From: Bacteroidota bacterium
GTDB taxonomy: Bacteria > Bacteroidota > Bacteroidia > Chitinophagales > Chitinophagaceae
Direction: 5' to 3'
NCBI GenBank assembly: GCA_023416995.1
Contig: JAEZGI010000056.1
Span: forward strand, 1 to 9,351
DNA: 9,351 nucleotides
Below are positions 1 to 6,988 of the stretch, piece by piece. Both the position numbers and the translations under genes were made by a program. The first letter of the stretch is position 1. Every line of letters begins with the position of its first letter. The notes under the pieces were generated by a model. That model saw nothing but the letters and a program-made list of their open reading frames with translations, did no database searches and had not been told where the DNA came from.

Positions 1-683
1 CGTTTGAACAACCGTTTTGGTTCTTGTTGCAGCCTATATAACCATTCTAAAGAGAGGGATTGCATAAACTTCGGAGACCGCTTCTGCACTCCGGCAAGAA
101 CGGGAAATGCACCGCCTACCCCCAACAATATAGCGTTGATAGCCTTATAATGTTTTGCCATCCATATTTCCTGTTTGGGGCAACCGAGAGCAACCAAAAC
201 AAAATTGGCTCCTGATTCATTGATCTGGCGAATATGCATAGCGTTTTCCTCTGCTGTAGTACCAGAAAATGATGGTGAAATGCTGCCAACAATTTCGACT
301 CCCGGATAAAGAACATTTATTCTTTCTTTTAGCAACTCCAGTACGTGATCAGTGGAGCCGTATAGAAAAATTTTTCCTCCAAGATTATCCAACTGAGCTA
401 ATAAGGCAGGCATGAAGTCCATACCCGCAATGCGTTCCTGTTTTTGATTATAGAGAAGACTGCATGCGATTGCCAGGGGTTTCCCGTCCGGAAGAATTAA
501 TAGCGCTTTTTTCAATGCGGCACGAAATGAAGCATGTTGATGCGCAAGGACCGTCATGTGTGAATTAGCAAAGCATATGAAACCCTTATGATGTTCCATC
601 CCCCATTCAGTTATCTTATTTAGACTTCTTTTAAATGAGAGATTATGGACATCTAAGCTTATAATACGCGACTTATTCTTCAT
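1..683 (-). CDS. WecG/TagA/CpsF-family glycosyltransferase, 3' end outside window
   Basis: This reading frame runs leftward off the window with no stop, so 227 complete codons are visible. The family (GT26) transfers a sugar, classically N-acetylmannosaminuronate (WecG) or N-acetylmannosamine (TagA), from a UDP donor to a polyprenyl-diphosphate-linked sugar at the inner membrane. Family motifs appear in order: CFANSHMTVLA (37-47), LPDGKPL (64-70, with Asp66 matching the catalytic Asp proposed for TagA), ERIAGMDF (83-90), LVALGCPKQEIW (163-174), GVGGAFPVLAG (188-198), KRSP (201-204) and LEWLYRL plus QEPKR (212-224). Family members are usually about 240-260 residues, so only the C-terminal tail, often the membrane-contact part, is missing. 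The ATG at 683 is chosen because the motifs begin at the usual distance from it; no clear Shine-Dalgarno site is present. It diverges from the sugar-phosphate transferase at 1064, which fits a polysaccharide locus. The exact sugar cannot be told. Confidence 0.9.
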   Translation of the reverse strand, partial: MKNKSRIISLDVHNLSFKRSLNKITEWGMEHHKGFICFANSHMTVLAHQHASFRAALKKALLILPDGKPLAIACSLLYNQKQERIAGMDFMPALLAQLDNLGGKIFLYGSTDHVLELLKERINVLYPGVEIVGSISPSFSGTTAEENAMHIRQINESGANFVLVALGCPKQEIWMAKHYKAINAILLGVGGAFPVLAGVQKRSPKFMQSLSLEWLYRLQQEPKRLFK

Positions 684-702
684 ATTTCCAGGTCTCGGGT
701 TC

Positions 703-732
703 CAAAAATAGGACATATTAATTGACTTCAAT
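703..732 (-). promoter_or_regulatory. Candidate Bacteroidota-type promoter for the WecG-family gene
   Basis: On the minus strand, TATTTTTG (710-703) matches the Bacteroidota -7 pattern TAnnTTTG exactly. An upstream ATTG (732-729) supplies a TTG -33 element, with 18 bases between TTG and the -7 box, inside the usual range. The implied transcript start lies some 10-15 bases before the ATG at 683. This is a pattern match only. Confidence 0.4.
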
Positions 733-749
733 ATGTATAAACTCTTGTT

Positions 750-766
750 TGATCGATTTTCGATCA
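750..766. repeat. Perfect 7-base inverted repeat with 3-base spacer, operator-like
   Basis: TGATCGA and TCGATCA flank TTT. The site lies 18 bases upstream of the candidate -33 element of the WecG-family gene, where a dimeric regulator could bind. A palindrome this short can arise by chance, so the regulatory reading is speculative. Confidence 0.3.
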
Positions 767-1063
767 CAATTAATGGTTCGGGTAATTGATAAACGTTTCA
801 TTATCAAATTAAGTACGTCCAGTTCCACAAATTTCTATGGTGTGACACTTACCAAAGAGTTAACGATGCGTGGCGGTCAAAAAAAGTTCCCGGTATGGTT
901 TTCGCAAATGTTTTAATCCAGGTTGGGAAATATAATCCGGCAGGCAACGTTCTTGACTCTCCGGATGTCAAAGAGCGGTCAGCTTTACTAGGTTGATCTT
1001 GTGCAGAACAAGAATATTTCAGAACCTAACCTATTGAATCACAATTAGAATCGACAGTTTCTT

Positions 1064-1816
1064 ATGCAGACCACGATGAAAAGACCACAAAGGATCGTCA
1101 CCGGCGCACGCTTATCAAGGCGTTCTGCACGACGTCTCATCGACGCCAAAAAGCAGTTTTTTGCTACCAAAAGAGTATTTGATATTGCTGCATCATTCCT
1201 TGTTACCGTATTTATTTTGAGCTGGCTCATACCTATAATTGCCGTACTGATCCGTCTTGAATCAAGAGGCCCGGTGTTTTTTATTCAAAAAAGGGTAGGA
1301 ATGGGTGGAAAAACATTCAAATGTCTGAAATTCAGGACGATGGTGGTCAACAAAGAGGCTCATCTTCAGCAGGCTCAACAGGGTGATAAACGAATTACAC
1401 GTATTGGTAAATTCCTCAGACTCTCTAATCTGGATGAGTTCCCTCAATTTCTAAACGTTTTAGCGGGCGATATGAGTATAGTAGGTCCACGGCCACATAT
1501 GCATGCCGACTGCACAAAGTTTTCCGCAGTTGTCGCTGGATACAAGCTCCGCAATATGGTAAAACCAGGAATTACCGGCCTCGCCCAGGTAAAAGGATAC
1601 CGCGGACCAACAAGGGACTTCGCCAGCATATTCCACAGGTACCAGTTTGATGCATTTTACGTGCGCAATGCAAACTTTTGGCTGGATATGCGAATTATCC
1701 GTCAAACAGCGGTTCAGACAATCAAGGCAATTACAGGTAAATTATTTCCTTCGGTTGAGTTTAAGCCCTTGGTACAAAGAAGATGGGTACATGCCATCCG
1801 GAGTTTCCTGAGCTAA
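1064..1816 (+). CDS. Short single-domain polyprenyl-phosphate sugar-phosphate transferase (bacterial sugar transferase)
   Basis: The 250-residue protein matches the catalytic domain of the WcaJ/PglC family. These enzymes move a sugar-1-phosphate from a nucleotide sugar to undecaprenyl phosphate and so start exopolysaccharide, O-antigen or capsule units on the inner membrane. KRVFD (36-40) leads into one hydrophobic segment (about 41-65) with Pro57, as expected of the re-entrant membrane helix. RGPVFFIQKRVGMGGKTF (68-85), KFRTM (89-93), the catalytic-type pair Asp124-Glu125 in LDEFPQ, GDMSIVGPRP (135-144) and KPGITGLAQV (167-176) follow. It lacks the four extra membrane helices and CoA-binding-like domain of long WcaJ forms. 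The frame opens only at 1049, so this is the whole gene. ATG 1064 gives the longest form; ATG 1076 is an equally good start, and neither has a clear Shine-Dalgarno site. N- and C-terminal tails are unusually basic. The sugar specificity cannot be told. Confidence 0.92.
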   Translation: MQTTMKRPQRIVTGARLSRRSARRLIDAKKQFFATKRVFDIAASFLVTVFILSWLIPIIAVLIRLESRGPVFFIQKRVGMGGKTFKCLKFRTMVVNKEAHLQQAQQGDKRITRIGKFLRLSNLDEFPQFLNVLAGDMSIVGPRPHMHADCTKFSAVVAGYKLRNMVKPGITGLAQVKGYRGPTRDFASIFHRYQFDAFYVRNANFWLDMRIIRQTAVQTIKAITGKLFPSVEFKPLVQRRWVHAIRSFLS

Positions 1817-1822
1817 AGCGTT

Positions 1823-3364
1823 TCACCCAGCCCAGCCTTCCCGGTCAAGCGTGCGATATTGAATCGCTTCGGCAAGATGTTCCGGCCTGATGACAGTGCT
1901 GCTGCCAAGATCTGCTATTGTTCTTGCCACTTTAAGAATACGGTCATAGGCCCTGGCCGACAAGTTGAACTTCGACATGGCGGACCTGATTAAAGCAGTG
2001 CATGGCGCATCCAAAACACAAACCTCACGCAGCATCTTCGCACTCATTTGTGCATTATTATGTATTTCCGGTTTATCCCCGAACCGCGCTATCTGATGAT
2101 CCCGCGCTCGAATTACCCGCTGACGGATGATATCCGAAGTTTCATTTCGCTGATTAAGCGACAACTCCTCAAAAGCAACCGGCGTAACTTCCACGTGCAA
2201 ATCAATCCTGTCGAGCAACGGCCCGGAGATCTTATTTAGGTATTTATGAACGGCGCCAGGCGGGCAACTGCATTCCCGGTCGGGATGATTATAGAAACCA
2301 CAAGGACAAGGATTCATGGACGCGATCAACATGAAGCCCGCCGGAAAATCTAGTGAAGTGGCTGCGCGCGAGATGGTAACCCTCCGTTCTTCTATCGGCT
2401 GTCGCATCACTTCCAGGACGGTCCGTTTAAATTCCGGTAATTCATCGAGGAACAGCACGCCATTATGGGCCAGTGATATTTCACCAGGCTGGGGCACACC
2501 ACCACCGCCCACCAGGGCAACATCACTTATTGTATGATGTGGAGATCGGAATGGCCGTGTGCAGATCAATGTGGCATGGTCGGGCAGTTTTCCGGCTACA
2601 GAATGGATCTTTGTTGTTTCCAGGGCCTCACGCAATGTAAGGGGTGGCAATATTGTGGGAAGCCGTTTCGCCAGCATGGTCTTGCCGGCGCCCGGTGGAC
2701 CAATCAATATTACATTGTGACCACCAGCAGCAGCAATCTCTAATGCCCGTTTAATATTTTCCTGCCCGCGAACTTCCGCAAAATCAGTATCAAATTCTGC
2801 CTGCGAATGCATAAAAATCTCCCGCGCATTCACCTGCACCGGTTTTAGTGAACCATGATCCTTAAAAAATCCAATCACCTCGTTGATGTGCTTAACCCCA
2901 TACACATTAATTCCGTTCACCATGGCTGCCTCGCGGCTATTCTCCAGTGGGAGAATCAATCCTTTGAAGCCTTGTGTCCTTGAAGCAATTGCAATCGGTA
3001 ATGCTCCCCTGATTGATTTAACGGCGCCGTCAAGGTTCAGTTCACCCATAATAACATAGTCCTGCAAGGCATGTGGTTGTTCAATTTGCCCTGATGCTGC
3101 CAAAGTACCGATGGCTATCGCCAGATCGAAAGCTGAACCGCTTTTCTTGATGTCAGCAGGCGCAAGGCTAACCACAAGTTTTGTTCTTGGCATTCGATAG
3201 CCATTCGACTTAATCGCACTTTCAACGCGACGGATGCTTTCGCGAACCGCGTTGTCGGCCAGCCCGACTACAAAAATATTTGCGCCGTCAAGAACATTCA
3301 CTTCTATAGTAATGGTAATAGCTTCCACCCCATAAACCGCGCTGCCGAAGGTTTTAACCAACAT
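1823..3364 (-). CDS. comM: ComM/YifB-family Mg-chelatase-like AAA+ ATPase
   Basis: The 513-residue protein has the full ComM/YifB layout: a ChlI-like N-terminal domain (about 20-140), a central AAA+ Mg-chelatase domain (about 190-395) and the C-terminal Mg-chelatase helical domain (about 405-505). Visible motifs are Walker A GPPGAGKT (223-230 or one residue less), RPFRSPHHTISD (270-281), Walker B VLFLDE (303-308), four cysteines in NPCPCGF to CSC (353, 355, 365, 367) that could bind zinc, and the arginine in LLDRIDLH (386). In naturally competent bacteria ComM is a hexameric helicase that drives branch migration while incoming DNA recombines; the family is also common in bacteria not known to be competent. 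Length is normal and no key residue is missing. It ends 6 bases from the convergent sugar transferase gene. No competence gene is adjacent, so the role in DNA uptake is inferred from family only. Confidence 0.93.
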   Translation of the reverse strand: MLVKTFGSAVYGVEAITITIEVNVLDGANIFVVGLADNAVRESIRRVESAIKSNGYRMPRTKLVVSLAPADIKKSGSAFDLAIAIGTLAASGQIEQPHALQDYVIMGELNLDGAVKSIRGALPIAIASRTQGFKGLILPLENSREAAMVNGINVYGVKHINEVIGFFKDHGSLKPVQVNAREIFMHSQAEFDTDFAEVRGQENIKRALEIAAAGGHNVILIGPPGAGKTMLAKRLPTILPPLTLREALETTKIHSVAGKLPDHATLICTRPFRSPHHTISDVALVGGGGVPQPGEISLAHNGVLFLDELPEFKRTVLEVMRQPIEERRVTISRAATSLDFPAGFMLIASMNPCPCGFYNHPDRECSCPPGAVHKYLNKISGPLLDRIDLHVEVTPVAFEELSLNQRNETSDIIRQRVIRARDHQIARFGDKPEIHNNAQMSAKMLREVCVLDAPCTALIRSAMSKFNLSARAYDRILKVARTIADLGSSTVIRPEHLAEAIQYRTLDREGWAG

Positions 3365-3624
3365 TGATGGACCCGTTTGATCGATCGAAAATCATAAAGA
3401 CTGTAAATAAATGAATGCAGCCGGTTGGCTAATGATGGAATAACGGCAGCCAGCTGGTGTTAAAACTGTTCTTATATCAGGTTTCTGACTTCAAACCGTT
3501 ATGAGGATATCCATCACAAGCAGCATAATAACGTATAAGTATAACCGAGGATTTGCACTTTTAAATATTTGTGGTAATCTTTACGGAACAAACAAAAAGA
3601 TCCGTTACCCTAAACCCTTTAGAA
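3365..3624. other. Divergent intergenic region with an imperfect hairpin
   Basis: These 260 bases lie between the starts of comM (leftward) and the split lipoprotein gene (rightward). They contain the imperfect inverted repeat at 3421-3457 and a 5-base stem at 3480-3497 (GGTTT/AAACC). I found no full -33/-7 promoter pair on either strand. AATATTTG at 3564-3571 matches seven of eight positions of the -7 pattern but has no suitably spaced TTG. Confidence 0.45.
3421..3457. repeat. Imperfect 10-base inverted repeat, 17-base loop
   Basis: CCGGTTGGCT (3421-3430) can pair with AGCCAGCTGG (3448-3457): ten pairs, of which two are G-U type on the plus-strand transcript. There is no T-run after it, so it does not look like an intrinsic terminator. 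It sits between divergent starts, so a leader or operator role is possible but unproven. Confidence 0.35.
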
Positions 3625-3992
3625 ATGAAAACGCTCCTCCCTTTCCTGGCATGGGCCGTATTAACAACGGCATGCACAAAATCAGAATCTTTTAGTGCTT
3701 TTAATGAAACCAGCTCAACGATCCTTACTGCTGAAGGCAACAATGTACATGTGATAGCCACACAAACGAAGGGTCTGACAGGATAACCCTGAAGATCATG
3801 CCATCTATTACAAGTTCCAACAGCTTTGTGAAGCTTCAATTAATACCATCGGTCGGTGTAAACATAGAACACGAAATAGTCATTGACGGTAAAAATATCA
3901 AACATGGCGTGTTTGAGTGCGCTGTGGTCTTGCCGAAGGCAACCAGGTTGTTGAGCTTCCAGGTATCTGAAGCCGGCGTTTTAGATCAATAA
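3625..3992 (+). pseudogene. Small putative lipoprotein split by an apparent frameshift
   Basis: Function is not recognised. The first part, from ATG 3625, starts with a short lipoprotein-type signal: MKT, a hydrophobic core LLPFLAWAVL, then TTAC with the candidate lipid-bearing Cys17. This frame stops at 3784-3786. A second frame is open from 3735 to the stop at 3990-3992 and gives a protein-like, strand-rich sequence (DRITLKI, LQLIPSVGV, HEIVIDGKNI, LSFQVSEAGV). Moving back one base between 3735 and 3783 joins the halves into one product of about 122 residues, such as VHVIAT followed by NEGSDRITLKI. This fits a one-base deletion or a sequencing error. I see no classic slippery heptamer for programmed frameshifting. 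If intact it would be a small lipid-anchored envelope protein. It converges on the MetF-like gene with 14 bases between stops. No clear ribosome binding site is visible. Confidence 0.6.
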
Positions 3993-4006
3993 CACCACGC
4001 ATCTCA

Positions 4007-4984
4007 TTAAACAGCAACTTCACTGGTCATCACAACTTCCGGGTTGCTGTTTAATTTTACAGTATCCTTTCCAAACAATTTCAAAGTATCAATCAACAAC
4101 TGGTTTGCCGCTTCTATTTCTTCTTTTTTGATCGAAACACTCTCGATATTGAAACCAATGGGTATGTTTTTGGCTGAAGCAAATTCCATGATTTCGTGCG
4201 CCAGGTTAATACAGGTATTTACTGATGAGGAAAGAATATCTTTTGCATGACACAGATCATTATACAACCATTTCGGCACTTCAATACCCAGCCACTCCAT
4301 AAATTGCAATGTTTTCAAAGAACCGCAGGGAGCCAGTGTAAAAATAATTGGGGCAAAATCACGACCAGATTCTATGGTGGTGTAATAATAATCCGAAAGC
4401 AGGTTCTTTGTATCATTAATGCTATACACACATTGAGACACAAAAAAAGAACAGCCCTGATCAACTTTGTTGAAGATCCGCTGATGTTCATCTTTTTTCT
4501 TCGTGTGACGTTCAGGAATCGTAATGCCGCCAATCACAAGCGAATCGCGATAGGTGCGTTTTACTCCATAGGCATCCGTAAGACCGAAGTTGGTAGCCTG
4601 AACCTGCTGCTGGGATGAAGCTCCCACAAATACTGCATAATCGAGATCATTGTTAGCTGTCAACCATTCTGCAAACTGATCAGCATTTAAATTCGCGATG
4701 CTTTTGTAAATGATCTTTGGAACGGTGAGTTCATTGAGGTAAGTTCGGCTATAATGTTCAGGTGTTATCGTCGGTGTGAATGCAAAGGTCCGTTCTTTCT
4801 CGGTCCTGGTAGATTCGTCCTGGATATCATAGAGTAACAGGCCATCAATGTTGAGGTTTTTCAGACGGGAAACCTGCTTGTCGGCGATCGACTGAATCCT
4901 GTTAATCTCAGTATTGATCTTTGGAGGTGTTAAACTATAGAAAACCAAACCTGATTCTTTCCTGGTGATCTGTTCTCTCAGCAT
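4007..4984 (-). CDS. Diverged methylenetetrahydrofolate reductase-fold protein
   Basis: The 325-residue protein resembles MetF (FAD-dependent 5,10-methylenetetrahydrofolate reductase, a TIM barrel) but only distantly. Matching landmarks in order: FYSLTPPK (15-22) for the first strand with the PP turn; IDGLLLYDIQDE (46-57); DLDYAVFVGAS (113-123); KVDQGCSFFVSQCVYS (173-188) for the K-x-DAGA-x-x-x-x-TQ strand; FTLAPCGSLKTLQFMEWLGIEVPKW in 215-239 for the P-G-I-x-P ... GVxIPxW segment; and AHEIMEFASAKNIPIGFNIES (262-282). By my alignment Gln184 matches the conserved Gln of MetF. The catalytic Glu (Glu28 in E. coli) falls on Ser17, and the flavin-site Asp (Asp120) falls on Ala122. It may therefore bind a folate or flavin without doing the usual reaction. 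ATG 4984 starts just before the first barrel strand, so length is normal. It seems to be transcribed alone from the promoter at 5034-5065. Confidence 0.65.
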   Translation of the reverse strand: MLREQITRKESGLVFYSLTPPKINTEINRIQSIADKQVSRLKNLNIDGLLLYDIQDESTRTEKERTFAFTPTITPEHYSRTYLNELTVPKIIYKSIANLNADQFAEWLTANNDLDYAVFVGASSQQQVQATNFGLTDAYGVKRTYRDSLVIGGITIPERHTKKKDEHQRIFNKVDQGCSFFVSQCVYSINDTKNLLSDYYYTTIESGRDFAPIIFTLAPCGSLKTLQFMEWLGIEVPKWLYNDLCHAKDILSSSVNTCINLAHEIMEFASAKNIPIGFNIESVSIKKEEIEAANQLLIDTLKLFGKDTVKLNSNPEVVMTSEVAV

Positions 4985-5228
4985 ATTGTTTTCTGCTATT
5001 GATTATTGCGGGCCGGATAGCGGCATTAACACGCAAATATACAATCGAATAACGAATAGTTAAAACCGCTATTTGAAAGCCCTGGTTATCCCCGCGGCGG
5101 CCGCCTGGCAGCTCAAACCGGCGAAGCAGCATCGTTATCAGCTACCTGCAAACCAACCCGAATTCTTCGCAGGAGTTTACATGGATGCCTGATGTAAGCT
5201 GGTCGGAAAATGCCGGGTGATAATGATG
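4985..5228. other. Intergenic region upstream of the MetF-like gene
   Basis: This region holds the candidate promoter at 5034-5065 and a locally GC-rich patch at 5090-5110 (CGCGGCGGCCGCC). The remainder, 5111-5228, shows no gene with a start codon. One plus-strand frame (5077-5219) is open for 47 codons without an ATG start and is not called. Confidence 0.4.
5034..5065 (-). promoter_or_regulatory. Candidate Bacteroidota-type promoter for the MetF-like gene
   Basis: On the minus strand, TATATTTG (5041-5034) matches the -7 pattern TAnnTTTG perfectly. Twenty bases upstream lies TTTT (5065-5062), a partial match to the -33 TTTG. The implied transcript would have a leader of about 40-45 bases before the ATG at 4984. 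Confidence 0.45.
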
Positions 5229-6803
5229 TTAAACCCGTTTGTATAAAAGCACTACATCTTCATCGATCACAATGTCTGTGGGGGCCGTTGGAACCGGTAT
5301 TTCTATGGTGAACTTTTTTAGACTGACCAGTAGTTTGTGTTTTTTTGAAGAGGCACCCACCAGCCGGATATCTATAGCAAACTGAAATGGTGTCTCCTGC
5401 TGCTGTTCTATAAATAAGGTAACTGCTTTTTTTGACGGGTTGTATTTCCAGTCAATTTTTAACTCAGGCTGGCCCGCGACAAACAACCATTGGTAAAAAA
5501 ATTGTTGTAAATTTTTACCTGATACTTTCTCCATAACTTTCCGAAGATCATCAGTAATGGCATTTTTGCTTGCAAAGTTTTTATAGTACTCCTGAACACC
5601 TTTCCAGAACGTTTGGTCTCCTAATTCTTTGCGCAACATATGAAGCACCCAGCTTGCTTTCTGGTACGAATTGGGGTTCAGCAATTCCATGTACGTGGAA
5701 ACCGTTGAATCTACTATGGGTCGAAGTTTTTGTGCAGCAAAAGCGAGTACCTGCTGACGGTCCCGCGCCAGCAATTTTTTGGCTGAATCGATCCCATATT
5801 TTTGTTCGATGTAATACATAGTAAGATAAGAAGCAAAACCTTCGCTTAGCCATAAGTGTGAGAAGTCTGCTTCTGTGGCCATATCGCCGAACCATTGATG
5901 GGCAATTTCGTGGGCGATTGTTGGCTCTCCGCTTCTACGTCCATTAATGATGTTTTCCGAATAGAAGATAGCGCCTGCATTTTCCAGCCCTCCGAAGATT
6001 GTTTTCGATTGTACGTTAGCCAGTTTTTTGTAGGGAAAGGGAGCAATCTTTCTCTCAAAAAAGGATATAATGTCCTTGGCAATTTCGAAGTCATAAAAGC
6101 CTTTGACCCGATCTTCAGGATAAACCCACGATGACAGAAGTACATTAGGGAGACTATCGATATACTGCACAGCAAAGTTTGCGATACCCAGGGTCATGAC
6201 TTTGGTTGGTAGCGGAATTGTTTCGCGATAGTGCGTTAGTTTGTTGTTATCATCAAGATTACTTTCTTCGACAAGCGTTCCGTTAGCCACCACCTGGTAA
6301 TGAGCGGGAGCTTGAACAAAAAAGTCAACCGCGGCCTTGTCTGCAGGATGGTCCACACAAACCAGCCAGTTTTTTGCCCGATCGGGCCAGTTGTCAGCAA
6401 AAAAACTTCGACGGCCATATTTTGTTTTTGCGATGATAAGGCCATCTGCGGGAATGCCTGAGTAACTTATGCGAACCGTTTTGGTTCCCGTGTCAGTGCT
6501 ATTGAGCTTAATCTGAAGTTTGTTCTTGTTGTGATTAAATTCAAGAGGTTTATTGTCGGCTGTTACTGCTAACACATGCATTCCTTTGCCTTCGTTGTTT
6601 ACAGATGCAAGATCAAAACTGGCAGTAGCAGTGCCTCTCAGTTTCCGAAAGCTGATATCAGCAACGCTGTGAAGCGTATCGTTTTTGTCATTTACCGTTA
6701 ATGAAAACGAATAATGTTTGACATCGATCGTTGCATCCGGAGTTTGAGTGAACGCAGTGACCGACAGCGCAAGGCAAAAGACAGATGTAATAAGTGTTCG
6801 CAT
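5229..6803 (-). CDS. Secreted M1-family zinc aminopeptidase
   Basis: The 524-residue protein begins with a signal peptide (MRTLITSVFCLALSVTAFTQ, cleavage probably near residue 20), so it should act in the periplasm or outside. An N-terminal beta domain (about 22-215) leads into the M1 catalytic domain. That domain has GGLENAG (271-277), the counterpart of the GAMEN substrate-binding motif, then zinc ligands His298 and His302 in HEIAHQWFGD, and Glu321 in LWLSEGFA, with Glu299 as the general base. Tyr380 in SYQKASWVLHMLR sits where the transition-state tyrosine is expected. After a helical part, a beta-like C-terminal domain (about 445-524) ends the protein. It lacks the large helical ERAP1-like C-terminal domain of long M1 enzymes, as is common in Bacteroidota members. 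All catalytic residues are present, so removal of N-terminal residues from peptides is likely. The gene follows the MutS-like gene after 185 bases on the same strand. Confidence 0.93.
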   Translation of the reverse strand: MRTLITSVFCLALSVTAFTQTPDATIDVKHYSFSLTVNDKNDTLHSVADISFRKLRGTATASFDLASVNNEGKGMHVLAVTADNKPLEFNHNKNKLQIKLNSTDTGTKTVRISYSGIPADGLIIAKTKYGRRSFFADNWPDRAKNWLVCVDHPADKAAVDFFVQAPAHYQVVANGTLVEESNLDDNNKLTHYRETIPLPTKVMTLGIANFAVQYIDSLPNVLLSSWVYPEDRVKGFYDFEIAKDIISFFERKIAPFPYKKLANVQSKTIFGGLENAGAIFYSENIINGRRSGEPTIAHEIAHQWFGDMATEADFSHLWLSEGFASYLTMYYIEQKYGIDSAKKLLARDRQQVLAFAAQKLRPIVDSTVSTYMELLNPNSYQKASWVLHMLRKELGDQTFWKGVQEYYKNFASKNAITDDLRKVMEKVSGKNLQQFFYQWLFVAGQPELKIDWKYNPSKKAVTLFIEQQQETPFQFAIDIRLVGASSKKHKLLVSLKKFTIEIPVPTAPTDIVIDEDVVLLYKRV

Positions 6804-6988
6804 AAATTTGGGTGGACTTGTTAGTTAAGTAGCTGAAAGCCGGTGCGCTACCGACACAAAATAAAATTTAATCAGGATCATACTGTTAATAACGGGAAGT
6901 TTGTGTTCATTGGAGTTTTTATCAGCATCAATACAGTTGCCTGTTCCAGATGAATTAACTGCGGTGTCCTTACAACAAACGTTCAGGC
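6804..6988. other. Intergenic gap between MutS-like and aminopeptidase genes
   Basis: This 185-base gap is A/T-rich near 6857-6900. On the minus strand TATTTTG (about 6864-6858) resembles a -7 element with one base missing and has no suitably spaced -33. I see no hairpin followed by a T-run, so neither a terminator for the MutS-like gene nor a clear promoter for the aminopeptidase is supported. Confidence 0.35.

Larger units (their letters stand above)
684..1063. other. 380-base gene-free divergent intergenic region
   Basis: This stretch separates two divergently read glycan genes. It holds the candidate promoter at 703-732 and a perfect 7-base inverted repeat at 750-766. A nested pair of short inverted repeats also occurs near 989-1027 (CTTGT/ACAAG inside AGGTT/AACCT). 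A 64-codon open frame at 722-916 has an unremarkable, low-information translation and I do not call it a gene. I could not find a convincing -7/-33 pair for the rightward gene. Confidence 0.6.

Noticed and set aside
722..916. A 64-codon open frame on the plus strand in the divergent intergenic region
   Set aside because: The translation has no recognisable motif, no ribosome binding site or promoter, and it overlaps the promoter region of the WecG-family gene.
747..3385. The 11-base sequence GTTTGATCGAT occurs at 747-757 and again at 3375-3385, both upstream of minus-strand genes
   Set aside because: Several 11-base matches are expected by chance in a window of this size, and the flanking bases differ.
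3571..3624. An upstream GTG start for the lipoprotein-like gene
   Set aside because: Starting at 3571 would put 18 polar residues before the signal peptide; ATG 3625 places the Met directly before the Lys and hydrophobic core.
4247..4618. A 123-codon plus-strand open frame
   Set aside because: It is antisense to the MetF-like gene and has no motif; it is a shadow of that gene's codon pattern.
5077..5219. A plus-strand frame open for 47 codons ending in a protein-like stretch (TWMPDVSWSENAG)
   Set aside because: It has no ATG start, contains a GC-rich run of Arg/Pro codons, and is too short to tell a gene remnant from chance.
5214..5236. Possible terminator hairpin CGGGT/ACCCG after the aminopeptidase
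   Set aside because: It is only five pairs with a 14-base loop, it overlaps the stop codon, and the following T-run is weak.
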